From the NCBI GenBank assembly GCA_011763485.2, contig JAANSK020000021.1, forward strand, positions 1 to 64,000: a DNA stretch of 64,000 bases, given 5' to 3'. Each line of letters begins with the position of its first letter. Within the stretch, counting starts at the first letter, position 1. Shown in pieces: positions 47,742 through 57,965 of the stretch. Origin of the DNA: Isoetes engelmannii. Taxonomy: Eukaryota; Streptophyta; Lycopodiopsida; Isoetales; Isoetaceae. Made by a program: the position numbers and the translations under genes. The notes below the pieces were generated by a model that did no database searches, had not been told where the DNA came from, and saw only the letters and a list, made by a program, of their open reading frames with translations.

Positions 47742-50700
47742 TCACATCAAGAGCTCCGAATCGCGATCACGGAACAAGTCGTCATTCCTATCCTTGGGAT
47801 CCTTCAAAGTTTCCTCCAGCGCAATTCGGTCGAGTTCGCTGTAGGTACCGGACTGCGCCATCAGGGCCCTGTTGACCATCGAGTGCGCAGCCTTGATCGT
47901 TTCGGGTGCTTCCCGTATCTCCTCCGGGATGATGCGCTTCGGCACTACCGACTTGCCGTTGTGCCGAATCAGATGCGTCAGTGGGGCTACTTCCATCAAG
48001 GTTTCGGGATCCAGCTGGTGCTGAGCCGTGTAGGCAGCCACTTCAGCATCGACCTCGGCGAGACGGACCTGGAGTCGAGCAAGCTCGTCGGCCTTGTCGA
48101 ATCCGCGGTCGATCACTTCCGACCACTGCTGACGCTCTTCAACATAATCAGCAATTCGCCGGTGCAGCATTTCCACCCTGCCCTCCAGACGGCCGATTAT
48201 TCCGGGCAGGTTGTCGAGTACGCGCTTCACAGACTTGATCGACTGCTCGGGCAGTCCGTTGTCCAGCACTTCCAGATCGATGAACCTCAGGGTGCCAATG
48301 GTTTCGCGACTGGCGTCTGGCGACGCTTCCGTCACGTCCGGCGCGGAAACCGAGATCGCCGAGCCCGTGTCGCCGCTGAGCGTACGACGGTACTTGCTGA
48401 ACAGGGATGACTGCTGGGCAATACCGCTTTCGAAGCGCGACCGTTCGAGGTAATTCGCCAGCGCCAGCTTCTGACCGGCAACCTCCGCCACCGGCGTGTA
48501 CCGATTGACGCTGTCCTCCAACATCACAGCGCCCAGCCAGGCACCGAACTTGTCGCCATCGGTGACCGGTTGGTCTTTCATTGCCCGAATTTCGCCAGCG
48601 GCATTGGCGGGCACATAGAGCGGCGTGATGGGCAGTACGCCCTCATTCTCTTCAATCGCTGCCTTCATGGCTGCGACTACCGTGTTGATTGCCTCGACGG
48701 CCCGAAGCGCTTTCTGGTAATCCCGTTCCATCCAGCTGGTGGGATCGAGGAACTTGGTGGCGCGCGCGAGCAAAGCCTTGTGCGCGCTCTCCTCGAAGGT
48801 CAGTGTCTGCACCGCCTGGTCCAGCTGGAACTTTTCCTTGAAGAGCTCGTTGTCGCTGGTCATGGCCATGATTTCGGCCCAGCGCGGATCGACTTCCTCC
48901 TCCATCCGGCGCATCGAGGGATCCGGGTTGGCCAGCGCTTGGGCAATGAACCCGGCCTTGGTCCTCAGAAGGTCGAATTCGCGGGTGTAACCCTCGGTCG
49001 TGTAGAGGAAGACCATGACGTTGTCGTGCATGTTGTCGCGGCGCACGGCGCGGCCTTCGCGCTGCTCCATATCGGTCGGCCGCCAAGGCGCGTCGACTTC
49101 ATGGACGGCAATCAAACGGTCTTGTACGTTGACCCCGGTGCCGAGACGCTCGGTCGAGCCCATCAGGAATCGGATGTCGCCGCGGCGAACCGACTCAAAA
49201 AGGCGCTCCCGGGACGCGTCATCCTTGGCGTCCTGCACGAACGCGATCTCGCTGCGCGGCACCCCGCGCGCGACCAGCTTGTCGGCGATGTCCTTGTAGA
49301 TCGAGAAGGTTGCGTTCGACGGAACCAGCCGATCGACGAAGATCAGCTGCGTCGCCCTGGTGTCGACGGTGTCGCGCCAGATCTCGTGTGCTTTCTCGGC
49401 GCAGAGCGCTGATCGTGACTGAGGGTGCTCGCCAAACGCCGGGTGGACGCCCCGCTGATCGAGCATGGCCAGCGAATAGTCGCTCATCACCGCAAGGACA
49501 TTGTCCTTGTCATCAGAGTGCGAATTCAGGTTGGCGCATCGAAGCGCCAAGGCCTTCTTGATCAGCTTCTGCTCGGTACTCAGTGGCGAGACGATGTTGT
49601 ACTGGGTCATCGTCGGCACTGGCAGGTTGATGTCCTGCCGACGCTTCACGTCGGCATACATCCGGAATCCGTAGATCATCTCCGCCAGGTTGTGGAACTG
49701 GGACAGCCGAGTCACCGGCTTGAAGGTCGATCCGTCGGCCGACTGCTCCAGGCTAATCGTGGTCTTGCCGAACGTGCTCACCCATTCATCGAATGAGTCG
49801 ATCCCGAACTCCTTGAACGGCCTGCCCACGGTGAGCTTGCCCATCGACCACATCTCGCCCATCGAGTTGGTGATCGGCGTGGCCGTCAGTGTGACCACGC
49901 CGCCGGCTTCGCCCGGTTCCACACCGCGCTTGGTGGCCCGCATGAGGCGCGTCCAGTCGGCCTTGGCCTTGGCCTCGAGCGCACGATCGGAGCCCTCGGG
50001 GTGGAGACCGCGCACATTGGACAGCCGGGTCTCGAACCCGGTGTTCTTGAACAGGTGGGCTTCGTCGATCAGGATGAAGTCGATGCCGAGCATCTCGTAT
50101 GGCACCGCCTTGGCATCCTTCTGATTGCCAGCGATCGAGGCCTGCTTGGCGCGAAGCGCGACGAGCTCGCGATTCACGGCGCGCAGTTCGCGCTCGAGGA
50201 TTTCCATGCGGCGCGTGCTGTCGTTCTGGCGCGCCGCGCGCATCAGCTTTTCTTCGAAGTCCAGCTTGAGCAACGTGAGCTTGTGAATCGGGTTTCCGGC
50301 GCCGAGCTTGAAAGACGACCACTGGTCGTGGCTCATGACCACCACATCCCAGTCTCCGAGCCGGGCCTTGTCGGCAAACCGCTTGCGTGCGCGGTCCGTG
50401 GCCATGTCGCTTTCAGTGCACAGCAGGACCCTGGCCGCCGGATAGAACTTCAGCGCTTCCGCGGTGTGCTGGTGCGTGAGGGGCCGCAGGGTGGTCAGCA
50501 GCGGCAGGTTGGCCTTGCCGACGCGCTTGAGCTCCATCGCTGTGGTGATGGCGACAAGCGTTTTACCGGAACCGACGCAATGCGCATTGAGCCCGGCTTC
50601 CATGGTGACATTGCGGGCCACGGCCTCGAGCTGGTGCGGCGACATGACGACACCGGCCGCGAGTCCTTTGGGCTTGACCATCTCGCCGTTGAACTTCGGC

Positions 50701-53700
50701 AGCACCAGGCGGTTGTAACGCTCGTTGTAGAGCTCTACCAGCATTTCAGCCCGGGCATTGTCCTCGTAGACCCAGCGCTCGAAGTGATCCGCCATGCGGC
50801 GGGCCGCTGCCTGCACCAGCGCCGTTTCCTGCGTGTTGTTCTTCCGGCGGTCTGGCTGGGTGGCCGTCGGCGCCGGATCGGTGATCACCCGGAAGCGGTT
50901 GTTCATGACATCGCGCAGGACATCCAGCGCCCCAACCCGCTCGGTCTTGAACTGGTCGTTGGCGTCGATGGCGCCCAGCTTTTTCTGGCTTGCGCTCTTG
51001 TCCTGGACGACCCACTCGCGCGTCTCGCCGACGTACTCGATCGAAATCCGGGCCTGGACATCCGCCAGGCTCAGCTTCGACAGGTGCGAGATGTACTCAT
51101 AGGGAACCGATGCGGGCAACCAGTTGGCACCCAGCTTCGGAGTGATCTCGTGACGGCTGAGCTGCGCCGGCAGGGCTTTCTCAAGTGCAGCGATGTTTTC
51201 CTGATACCGGCCCGGGCGAAGCCGGTCGTATTCCTTGGCCTGACTGACCTTCGCCATCACGTCGCCGCTGAGGTAGGTCGCGGCGGTTTCCCACTGACCA
51301 CTCTCGGGATTCTCGAAGATCTGGCCGGCGAGGTCAGCGCGAATCTCGCGCCAGGGGCGCTCCAGCATATTCTCGATGTACGACGGGTCGATCCGATGAA
51401 ATTCGCCGAGCGACATGTGCATGGCGCGCAAGGCGGTCATCGGTGACGTGTCGACGTCCGGCGCTGCGAAGACACGCGTGCTGAAGATCGCGTTCTTGGT
51501 CGCCTTGCCGGTCTTGTCATCGAAGGTTTCCAGCGACAGCATCACCGGGAACGAAGGATCGCACTCGATCAGGCGCACCACCTTGTCGGACGATACCGGC
51601 CCGTTCTTCTTGACGAATCCGTCGTAGACCTCGTTGAGGCGCGCCCGGGTTTCGTTGATGACATCGATCGGCGCCGCGGTGTACTGGGCGTGCAGGACAT
51701 CAAGGGCTGCATCTCGCAGCGGTACCATGTCGCGAAGCATCTTTTCCTGACCACGGCCCATCTTTCCGTTCGGTGGCCGGATGCCTTCAGGCTTGATCAC
51801 CATCAGTTCTGCGTCGACCAGAACGAATGACTCGATCGGCAATGCGCGGCGGAATGGTCGGGCGTCGTCCATCGACATGGTGTCGATCGGATCGATGGCC
51901 TGAGATGCGCCGGTCGTCAGGGCGGTATCGCCGGGTGCATAGGCCGTGATCAGGGGCGATTCGGCAAGCCGGGCCTTGAGGCTTCCGAGCAATGCTGCCT
52001 GGTCCACAAGCGGACGCTGCGACGAACGTAGCGTGGTGTTTGCCGCGTGCTGCGGGGCGATCACGTCGAGCGTGTAAGGCGGCGTTGCCACCTGCATGAC
52101 AATCGACTTGCTGGGCTTGCCCGGAACCGGCTGCTTGAAGCCCACCTGGATGGCGGTCGACTGCAACGGAAGCCATTTCATCGTCCCGACGACGTTCCCA
52201 GGGGACCGGACAAACAGGTCGTTGACGTAGCTCGCCTCGTTGTTCTGACGGGCAATCATGGTTTTCACAACGTCTTCGCGCGCGGTGTACTTCTTGTCGT
52301 CGACGTTCCCGAGTGCGATGGTCTTGGCCTCCGTCGCTGGGGAGTTCCAGGATGCCTCTGCCCACCGATCCGGCTGAATCCGATCGGCACGGTTGTGATG
52401 ATTCAGATCCTCGCCGGCGACAGGCTTACGAAATACCAGCATGTCCCGCACGATGGCGGAGTTGGTGATCCCTGCGAAGGCATCGACAGGCAGGCGCTGG
52501 GCCACCAACAGATCGAAGTCGTCGGCGATCTTTCGGCGGCTCATCGGATTGGCCTGGTCCATGACGCTGCGGGGCACTACGACCGCCGCCACGCCACCGT
52601 CGGCCAATGAATCCAGCATCTTCCTCAGTACGGCACTGTTGGCATCCGCATCGTTGGGCGTTTCCTGATTCGAGTGGATGTCGGGCAACTCGCCAACGAC
52701 AGCCGCGAATGCTGCGCGCGGCGTCTTGACCGACATCAGGTCTTCCTGCAGTACCGTGTGGTACGGGTGCAGCCGCTTGTGGATCTCTGACGTCAGTGCG
52801 TCGGCCTCGATCGCGGTCACGTCCGCCTGCAGTTCGCGCGGCATGCGTCCCAGCAACAGGCCGGTTCCAGCGGCCGGGGCGAGCAGTGCCCCCCCGCGGA
52901 AACCACTTCGCGTCGCCGCTTCCCACAACGCATCGGCAACCGCCGGCGGCGTCGGCCGCATCGAGGCGATCTCCGGCGCTGCGACGGTTTCCTGCTTCCA
53001 GAGATTATTGAGCTTCAGCTGTGTGATCTGATGCAGGGCGTTGTGAACAGCACCCGCTTCGGCCGACGGCGCCGGTGCCGTAATACGCCCGGTAGCCAGC
53101 GTTGCAAGTCTCTGCGAATACGAAGCTGCTGCATCACTGTCCACCAGATAGGCGACCGCGACGGAACTGTGCGAAAGCCCGGGATGGGCAGCCAATCGGC
53201 TGATTTCGTACGGCTCGGGTTCGGCATTCCGCCGCGCGAGGCTTGCCAGCGTGTCGACGCTGCCGCTTAACGCCGACGAGATGTCGCGTGATGCGATCCC
53301 TGAACTGATCGCGGGCGCTATCCCCGGCGGGCGCACGAAGATCTGCGCGTAGTGGCTGTCAAGGGTCTGGAATCGGGTGTCAGGCAACGGCTCCGGCGGC
53401 GCAGCCTCAGGTTCGGGTTCGGCCGGCGCGCCATCCGGCTTGCTTTCTCCGGCACTGATCTCGGGATCATCCTGGGGTGCTGCAGCGGTACCTTGCTGAT
53501 CGAGTGCTGCATCAACACCAGGATCCACCAGCGCTTCCGAAGGCATCCTGCCGTCGGCTGCATCCAAGGACGCTGTTGCGTCAGCGGCGATTGCCGCAGG
53601 TGCCGAGTCGAGATCGGGCGAGGATGCCAAATCGGCACCGGCCGCTGCGCTCGCATCGCCGGGCATGACAGGATCGCTGGGCGTTTCGACAGGACTATCC

Positions 53701-55064
53701 AGCTCCGGACGTGGTCCCTGTTGCTGCTGAGATGTCTCCACCACTTCTGGTGCGCGACCATTCTCGACGTCGTCGAGACCTTCGAAGACGTCTTTCAGCG
53801 ATACCGTCGGTGCCGGTGGCACCGGTGCAGGCTGCACTGATGCCTCTGTCGCCGCTTGCTCGATTTCCGTCGGTGAAGCCGGCGGGGTCAGCGGGACCTG
53901 AAGGGGTTCTGGGGCGGCGTCCTCGGCGGCATCCAGTGCCGCAAACACGTCCTCGAGGGACGGAGACGGCGAAGGCGGTTGGGCTGGCGCGGGCTGACGC
54001 GCGACCTCAGGGTATTGCTCGGGATCGTCGATGCCGCCGGGTGTGTTTGCCGCTGCATCCTCAGGTGCACCTGCCGGCGCAGTTGCCGGCGAATCGATCA
54101 GGCCTGCTGCGCCGTCCGTGACTCCAGTTCCACCGCGAGACTGTTCGTCGCGGTCTCCAGAGCCGACTCGTCCATCTGCCGGTGCAGGATCAGCAGGTCC
54201 GCGTACGGCATCGAGGCCATCTCCCGGCTGCGTTGTGCCGCGATCGCTTTCCGCTCCTTGCTGAACCGGGTCTGCAGCTGTTCCGCCAGCGTCGGCGCCT
54301 GTCGCGCGATCTCGTTCGTCGGCAACTCCAGACCCATCAGCATCCGCTCCGCGATCGCCAGGAATCGGCCGTGATGCAGCGGCTCCTCCGTCGGGCCGGA
54401 CTTCGTCTCGGCCAGCACCGGCGGTGTCTGCGGGTTGAGCGGGGACATCGGCGATCTCCGGTTGAGGCTGGGTTACGGCAGCTGGCTGTTGACGTCCATC
54501 CTGATCGACCGAAGTTGCCGCGTCCAGCGGTTGAGTGGGCGTATCGGTCTTTGCTGCTGAGGTTTCCGGCGTCGCCACCCTGGCAAACCTTGACGAAAGT
54601 GCAGCTCTCGGTGGCGCCGGTACTGGTGCGGCCGCAGACGGGGCCCCCTGCCCTTTCTGGGCATCGGCCTGAGGGCCAGGTGCCGCCTTGTTCTTGGCGA
54701 CGACGTCAGCAATGAGGACATCGTTGCGCATGCGCGCATTCGGGAAATGATCGAGCAGGTCGGTGAAGATCCGGCGGGTACCGGCCGCCACCGACTGGCC
54801 CGGCTCTGCCACTTTCCGGACCCACAGGTTGCTCTTGTTGGTCTGGAACCCTGAGCGCGTCAACGGCCCGGCCAGGTCATCCCGATTCGACGCGCCATAG
54901 ATGGCCATCGCTGTCGCACCGGACGGCAGGCGCGCGATCACGGCTTTGACGTCGTAGTAGGACATGTTGATCCACTGCGTCGTCGGCCCCTGTTCCGTGG
55001 GGCTGGGAGGCGGCTGGAACAGCTCGAGCTTGCCCGGTCGCGGCACCTTCACGCGGTCGTTCAT
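47742..55064 (-). CDS. giant DarB-like helicase with degenerate N6-methylase domain
   Basis: 2440 residues. N-terminal small domain (20-120), a long Pro/Ala/Asp-rich linker (about 150-600), a methylase-like domain with motif I LAPAAGTGLL (about 730) but VVGELPD where NPPF/Y is expected, a further unknown region, then an SNF2/DEAD-like helicase: Walker A HCVGSGKT (about 1495), LIDEAHLF (about 1663) and motif VI MEQREGRAVRR (about 2005). Phage P1 DarB has the same layout and protects DNA from type I restriction; similar proteins lie on islands. The methylase active site looks lost, so helicase-driven action is likelier. It contains another gene out of frame at 54098-54448. Confidence 0.85.
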   Translation of the reverse strand: MNDRVKVPRPGKLELFQPPPSPTEQGPTTQWINMSYYDVKAVIARLPSGATAMAIYGASNRDDLAGPLTRSGFQTNKSNLWVRKVAEPGQSVAAGTRRIFTDLLDHFPNARMRNDVLIADVVAKNKAAPGPQADAQKGQGAPSAAAPVPAPPRAALSSRFARVATPETSAAKTDTPTQPLDAATSVDQDGRQQPAAVTQPQPEIADVPAQPADTAGAGRDEVRPDGGAAASRPIPGDRGADADGSGVADERDRATGADAGGTAADPVQQGAESDRGTTQPGDGLDAVRGPADPAPADGRVGSGDRDEQSRGGTGVTDGAAGLIDSPATAPAGAPEDAAANTPGGIDDPEQYPEVARQPAPAQPPSPSPSLEDVFAALDAAEDAAPEPLQVPLTPPASPTEIEQAATEASVQPAPVPPAPTVSLKDVFEGLDDVENGRAPEVVETSQQQQGPRPELDSPVETPSDPVMPGDASAAAGADLASSPDLDSAPAAIAADATASLDAADGRMPSEALVDPGVDAALDQQGTAAAPQDDPEISAGESKPDGAPAEPEPEAAPPEPLPDTRFQTLDSHYAQIFVRPPGIAPAISSGIASRDISSALSGSVDTLASLARRNAEPEPYEISRLAAHPGLSHSSVAVAYLVDSDAAASYSQRLATLATGRITAPAPSAEAGAVHNALHQITQLKLNNLWKQETVAAPEIASMRPTPPAVADALWEAATRSGFRGGALLAPAAGTGLLLGRMPRELQADVTAIEADALTSEIHKRLHPYHTVLQEDLMSVKTPRAAFAAVVGELPDIHSNQETPNDADANSAVLRKMLDSLADGGVAAVVVPRSVMDQANPMSRRKIADDFDLLVAQRLPVDAFAGITNSAIVRDMLVFRKPVAGEDLNHHNRADRIQPDRWAEASWNSPATEAKTIALGNVDDKKYTAREDVVKTMIARQNNEASYVNDLFVRSPGNVVGTMKWLPLQSTAIQVGFKQPVPGKPSKSIVMQVATPPYTLDVIAPQHAANTTLRSSQRPLVDQAALLGSLKARLAESPLITAYAPGDTALTTGASQAIDPIDTMSMDDARPFRRALPIESFVLVDAELMVIKPEGIRPPNGKMGRGQEKMLRDMVPLRDAALDVLHAQYTAAPIDVINETRARLNEVYDGFVKKNGPVSSDKVVRLIECDPSFPVMLSLETFDDKTGKATKNAIFSTRVFAAPDVDTSPMTALRAMHMSLGEFHRIDPSYIENMLERPWREIRADLAGQIFENPESGQWETAATYLSGDVMAKVSQAKEYDRLRPGRYQENIAALEKALPAQLSRHEITPKLGANWLPASVPYEYISHLSKLSLADVQARISIEYVGETREWVVQDKSASQKKLGAIDANDQFKTERVGALDVLRDVMNNRFRVITDPAPTATQPDRRKNNTQETALVQAAARRMADHFERWVYEDNARAEMLVELYNERYNRLVLPKFNGEMVKPKGLAAGVVMSPHQLEAVARNVTMEAGLNAHCVGSGKTLVAITTAMELKRVGKANLPLLTTLRPLTHQHTAEALKFYPAARVLLCTESDMATDRARKRFADKARLGDWDVVVMSHDQWSSFKLGAGNPIHKLTLLKLDFEEKLMRAARQNDSTRRMEILERELRAVNRELVALRAKQASIAGNQKDAKAVPYEMLGIDFILIDEAHLFKNTGFETRLSNVRGLHPEGSDRALEAKAKADWTRLMRATKRGVEPGEAGGVVTLTATPITNSMGEMWSMGKLTVGRPFKEFGIDSFDEWVSTFGKTTISLEQSADGSTFKPVTRLSQFHNLAEMIYGFRMYADVKRRQDINLPVPTMTQYNIVSPLSTEQKLIKKALALRCANLNSHSDDKDNVLAVMSDYSLAMLDQRGVHPAFGEHPQSRSALCAEKAHEIWRDTVDTRATQLIFVDRLVPSNATFSIYKDIADKLVARGVPRSEIAFVQDAKDDASRERLFESVRRGDIRFLMGSTERLGTGVNVQDRLIAVHEVDAPWRPTDMEQREGRAVRRDNMHDNVMVFLYTTEGYTREFDLLRTKAGFIAQALANPDPSMRRMEEEVDPRWAEIMAMTSDNELFKEKFQLDQAVQTLTFEESAHKALLARATKFLDPTSWMERDYQKALRAVEAINTVVAAMKAAIEENEGVLPITPLYVPANAAGEIRAMKDQPVTDGDKFGAWLGAVMLEDSVNRYTPVAEVAGQKLALANYLERSRFESGIAQQSSLFSKYRRTLSGDTGSAISVSAPDVTEASPDASRETIGTLRFIDLEVLDNGLPEQSIKSVKRVLDNLPGIIGRLEGRVEMLHRRIADYVEERQQWSEVIDRGFDKADELARLQVRLAEVDAEVAAYTAQHQLDPETLMEVAPLTHLIRHNGKSVVPKRIIPEEIREAPETIKAAHSMVNRALMAQSGTYSELDRIALEETLKDPKDRNDDLFRDRDSELLM
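54098..54448 (-). CDS. 116-residue gene nested out of frame inside the giant gene
   Basis: ATG 54448 with GGAG 7 bases upstream. By my count 103 of 116 codons end in G or C, against about 54 of 117 in the giant gene's frame over the same bases; real genes here have high third-position GC. The product is a well-formed helical protein (FLAIAERMLMGLELPTNEIA, LAEQLQTRFSKERKAIAAQ, ADLLILHRQMDESALETA). The giant protein's segment there is a low-complexity linker. So two proteins share this DNA, or the small gene overprinted a tolerant linker. No homologue recognised. Confidence 0.72.
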   Translation of the reverse strand: MSPLNPQTPPVLAETKSGPTEEPLHHGRFLAIAERMLMGLELPTNEIARQAPTLAEQLQTRFSKERKAIAAQRSREMASMPYADLLILHRQMDESALETATNSLAVELESRTAQQA

Positions 55065-55175
55065 TGAAAGGTCCTGTACCGCTGAAAAAAGGAAGCGGGC
55101 TGATCGCCCGCTTCAAAACGCTCACCGGTCTAGCGGTTGGGAAGTCACCATCCGATGAGCGGACTGCGAGATGCT

Positions 55176-56279
55176 TCAGTTGCCGAGTTGGGCGTCGAGC
55201 TGGGCGTCGAGTTCGCTCAGCTCGTCAGCCGGCATATCGTCGAGATCGCCGCCCGCCGCGGAACCGCCCTGGTCGGGCTCGCCACGGGCCAGCGCCGGCG
55301 ATTCCTTGCTCGGGGTGTCAGACGCGGAGGCATAACGCAGCGCATCCTTGGACAGCAGGCCCGGATCAATGCCGGGGCCGTACGGATCGAGCGGCTTCAC
55401 GTCGTTGACGAAATCGAGGTTGTCGCCGCCGATTGTGAAGAAGGCTTTCTTGGCGAGCATTTCGCGATCGCCGTCGTCGAGCTTCTTGATGAACAGGCTT
55501 TCCAGGCCGCGCCACTTGGGCATCTGGTCCTTGCCAGACGCGGACGCCGTCATCGCGGACAGGACCGAGTAGCGCGTGGTCGGCACGATGTCGACGCGAT
55601 CCGCCTCAACGCGTTCGGCGACGGCGGCCATCTTGTCCATGATGATCTTGGTCGCGGCTTCCGGCGTCCGGGGCTGCTTGGTTTCCTTGTCGTAGGCGGC
55701 CTGCAGAATCTGCAGTTCGACAACTTCCTGACCCTTGATGTGCCGCGCCAGAAATCCTGCCTGTGCCCCCGCTTCCTTCTGGTGGGCCAGAACTGCTGGA
55801 GCCAACGCTTTGGCGGTCGGCGCCGACGTGATCTTGTCCTCGTGCCAGACCGTCAGTGCGCCGTGCGCCGGCTTGCCAGTCGGTTCGAACACACGCAACG
55901 TGACCAGACCCGCCTTGAGGTTGGTTTCGGCCTGGTCCTTGTTGAACGCAAGCGCGTCGGCCCAGAAGGCAATCTTCGGCTCGCCCGGCTTCGGCTCCCA
56001 GCCCGGCGCCCGGAAACTCATCACACCGCCCGGCTCGACCTTGTACTTGTTCGGGCCGACCTTGAAGCCTTTCTCGAAATCCGCCAGGGCTTTCCGGTTG
56101 ACGTTGTCCGCAAGGTTGCCCTTGTTGGACAGCATGACTTCGACCGCTTCGCCGGTGACCAGGTCGGTGCCCTTGACGGTCGATGCCTTGCCATCCGGGG
56201 TCTTGCCGAATCCGCTGACTTCGACGACCAGGTTGTAGCTATTGGCTTCCTGCTGGGGTGCGAGTGACTTGAGGCGCAT
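55176..56279 (-). CDS. unknown protein of the nuclease-helicase operon
   Basis: 367 residues from ATG 56279 with GGAG 6 bases upstream. N-terminal beta-rich segment (LVVEVSGFGKTPDGKASTVKGTDL), a central alpha/beta domain (VTLRVFEPTGKPAHGALTVWHED) and an acidic C-terminal tail (GDLDDMPADELSELDAQLD). Acidic tails and such position beside an exonuclease recall single-strand-binding or annealing partners; this is inference. Neighbour upstream is a PD-(D/E)XK nuclease, downstream the giant helicase. Confidence 0.55.
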   Translation of the reverse strand: MRLKSLAPQQEANSYNLVVEVSGFGKTPDGKASTVKGTDLVTGEAVEVMLSNKGNLADNVNRKALADFEKGFKVGPNKYKVEPGGVMSFRAPGWEPKPGEPKIAFWADALAFNKDQAETNLKAGLVTLRVFEPTGKPAHGALTVWHEDKITSAPTAKALAPAVLAHQKEAGAQAGFLARHIKGQEVVELQILQAAYDKETKQPRTPEAATKIIMDKMAAVAERVEADRVDIVPTTRYSVLSAMTASASGKDQMPKWRGLESLFIKKLDDGDREMLAKKAFFTIGGDNLDFVNDVKPLDPYGPGIDPGLLSKDALRYASASDTPSKESPALARGEPDQGGSAAGGDLDDMPADELSELDAQLDAQLGN

Positions 56280-56325
56280 GATGTTCTCCTGACGGTACTG
56301 CGGTTTTTGGGGGGTAGTGGGTGTG

Positions 56326-57915
56326 TCAGCCCGGTGATGGGCTGTCATGCGCGTCTTCGCTCATCGGCGGCGCGTCGTCATTCGTGGGTCGTTCGGTCAG
56401 GATTTCCTCGACCGAGGCGTCCGGCTCAACGCCGGCGGCCGCAAGCACCTCTTCCAGAGTCTGGTAAGCCGCACCGCGCGCGATCGCGATGCGTTCCGCG
56501 CCCGGGCCGGTCTTCGCACCGGATTGCTTGATCACCAGGGGATAGCTTTCGAACCGGCCCGCCGGAACGCCGATCGCATCGAGGCGCTTCCGGATCGTGT
56601 CCTTGGCATCGCTGCGGACCGTCGGCGGTCCCAGCAGGTCAGCAGGTTCGGCGCCTAGGGCCAGCGCAACCTGATGGGCACGCTTCGGATCGAACTTGCG
56701 CTCAAGAAGATCGTCCACGGGTTCACCGGCGGCGCGGAGCATCTCAACGGCCGCTTCCGCGTCCAGTTGGGACTGGGTGAACACCGAGAGGCCAGGGAAT
56801 GGCGTCTTTTTCTTTTCGACCGGGCGGTCGCCCAGGTCGACCTTCAGGTGCCCCCGGATTTCCTCCAGCACCTTGCCGGCGAGCGCGGATGACTGAACGC
56901 TCAACTGGTTGAGGCGCAGGTAGGTCTCGGCGTAACTCTGCAGGTTCTGCACTGTCTCCGGCTTGACCGGGAGCGGCTCGCGCTTGGGCCAAGGTGCTGG
57001 CGCTCCGCGCTGAACGCGGTCATCGGCAAGGTTTGCGGCCTTGACGATCTTGGTGGCAATGCCGATGTCCAGCGGGATCTCGATCGGCGTGAAATCGACC
57101 GACTTGGGGTCGGCGAATCTGCGGAGTGTCCAGACGATACGATCGGCCGCCTCGGTCTCGATGTCGGCACGCTCCTGAGAGCCTTCTGGCGCGGCCGCGA
57201 TGGCATCGACGAGGTCCTTGGCGAAGTTCGCCTCGAGGTAGAGGTTCGAGAGCACCATCTTCTGGACCTTCACGCCGGCTGCGTTGGCCAGGAGGGCGTA
57301 CTGGTGCAACTGAGCAACGTAGTGTGGGAAGACGTCGACGTCGAGTTCCTTCCGCTTCGCCGGAACCTTGTAGTCCGGGAGAATCAACGCCGAGGGACCG
57401 GAGCGGGCAGCGACCAGGTCGTCCGGATTGCCGACCAAGCTGGGTGCCTGGCGGATACCGCGTTGCCCGGCGATCCGTGCCAGTTCGGCTTCTGCGGTGC
57501 GCAGGTTGTACATCGTGTGGAACACCTGCCGGTTCACGTTTTCCAGCAGCGTGCCGCGGATCATGTGGTGGTTCGGCGCTTGCGGCGTCAACCGGAACAG
57601 GCGCTGCATGTCCAGCTCGCGCGCGGTCTCGAAGCGCGGATACAGGCCTTCCATCTCGTCGATGTGGGTCTGTACGGAACTGGCAGAGACGCCGTCATTC
57701 CGCCGGATGTGCCAAAGGATCCGTTGAGGCTCCCGTTCGTGCATCGCGTCGAGCCAGCGGTCGACATCATCCGGGTTTAGTACCGCCGCGTGACGGAGCT
57801 TGGCGATCGCCGCCAGCGCTTCCTCTTTCCAGGCGGGAACTGACGAGCCAGATGGCGCGGCATCCGGTTCGCCCTCGCTTGTCTGCTGGCCTTCGATGTC
57901 GTCTGCTCGAGCCAT
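56326..57915 (-). CDS. PD-(D/E)XK nuclease, YqaJ/Cas4-like
   Basis: 529 residues from ATG 57915 with AAGGGA 4 bases upstream; a longer frame to 57987 runs through the promoter. The nuclease core spans about 115-210: GTLLENV (Glu125), GNPDDLVAA (Asp165/166), LILPDYKVP (Asp181, Lys183) and the QxxxY motif AQLHQYALL (202-206). Exonucleases of this type resect DNA ends for recombination. C-terminal half unknown with repeated helical units. First gene of the operon with the giant helicase. Confidence 0.78.
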   Translation of the reverse strand: MARADDIEGQQTSEGEPDAAPSGSSVPAWKEEALAAIAKLRHAAVLNPDDVDRWLDAMHEREPQRILWHIRRNDGVSASSVQTHIDEMEGLYPRFETARELDMQRLFRLTPQAPNHHMIRGTLLENVNRQVFHTMYNLRTAEAELARIAGQRGIRQAPSLVGNPDDLVAARSGPSALILPDYKVPAKRKELDVDVFPHYVAQLHQYALLANAAGVKVQKMVLSNLYLEANFAKDLVDAIAAAPEGSQERADIETEAADRIVWTLRRFADPKSVDFTPIEIPLDIGIATKIVKAANLADDRVQRGAPAPWPKREPLPVKPETVQNLQSYAETYLRLNQLSVQSSALAGKVLEEIRGHLKVDLGDRPVEKKKTPFPGLSVFTQSQLDAEAAVEMLRAAGEPVDDLLERKFDPKRAHQVALALGAEPADLLGPPTVRSDAKDTIRKRLDAIGVPAGRFESYPLVIKQSGAKTGPGAERIAIARGAAYQTLEEVLAAAGVEPDASVEEILTERPTNDDAPPMSEDAHDSPSPG

Positions 57916-57965
57916 CGCTTCCCTTGACGCCGCCGCTGCTGTTTGTGTTGTATTCCTGTGTACCT

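Noticed and set aside
48570-49412. 280-codon plus-strand open frame inside the giant gene region
   Set aside because: Same antisense artefact; the true frame there encodes conserved helicase motifs.
50001-51446. 481-codon plus-strand open frame opposite the giant gene
   Set aside because: It is the mirror frame of a real coding region with strong third-position GC; the product has no domain and poor composition.
53318-53761. 147-codon frame inside the linker of the giant gene
   Set aside because: Unlike the 116-codon frame at 54098-54448 its composition is implausible, rich in S, R and C, without SD or good third-position bias.
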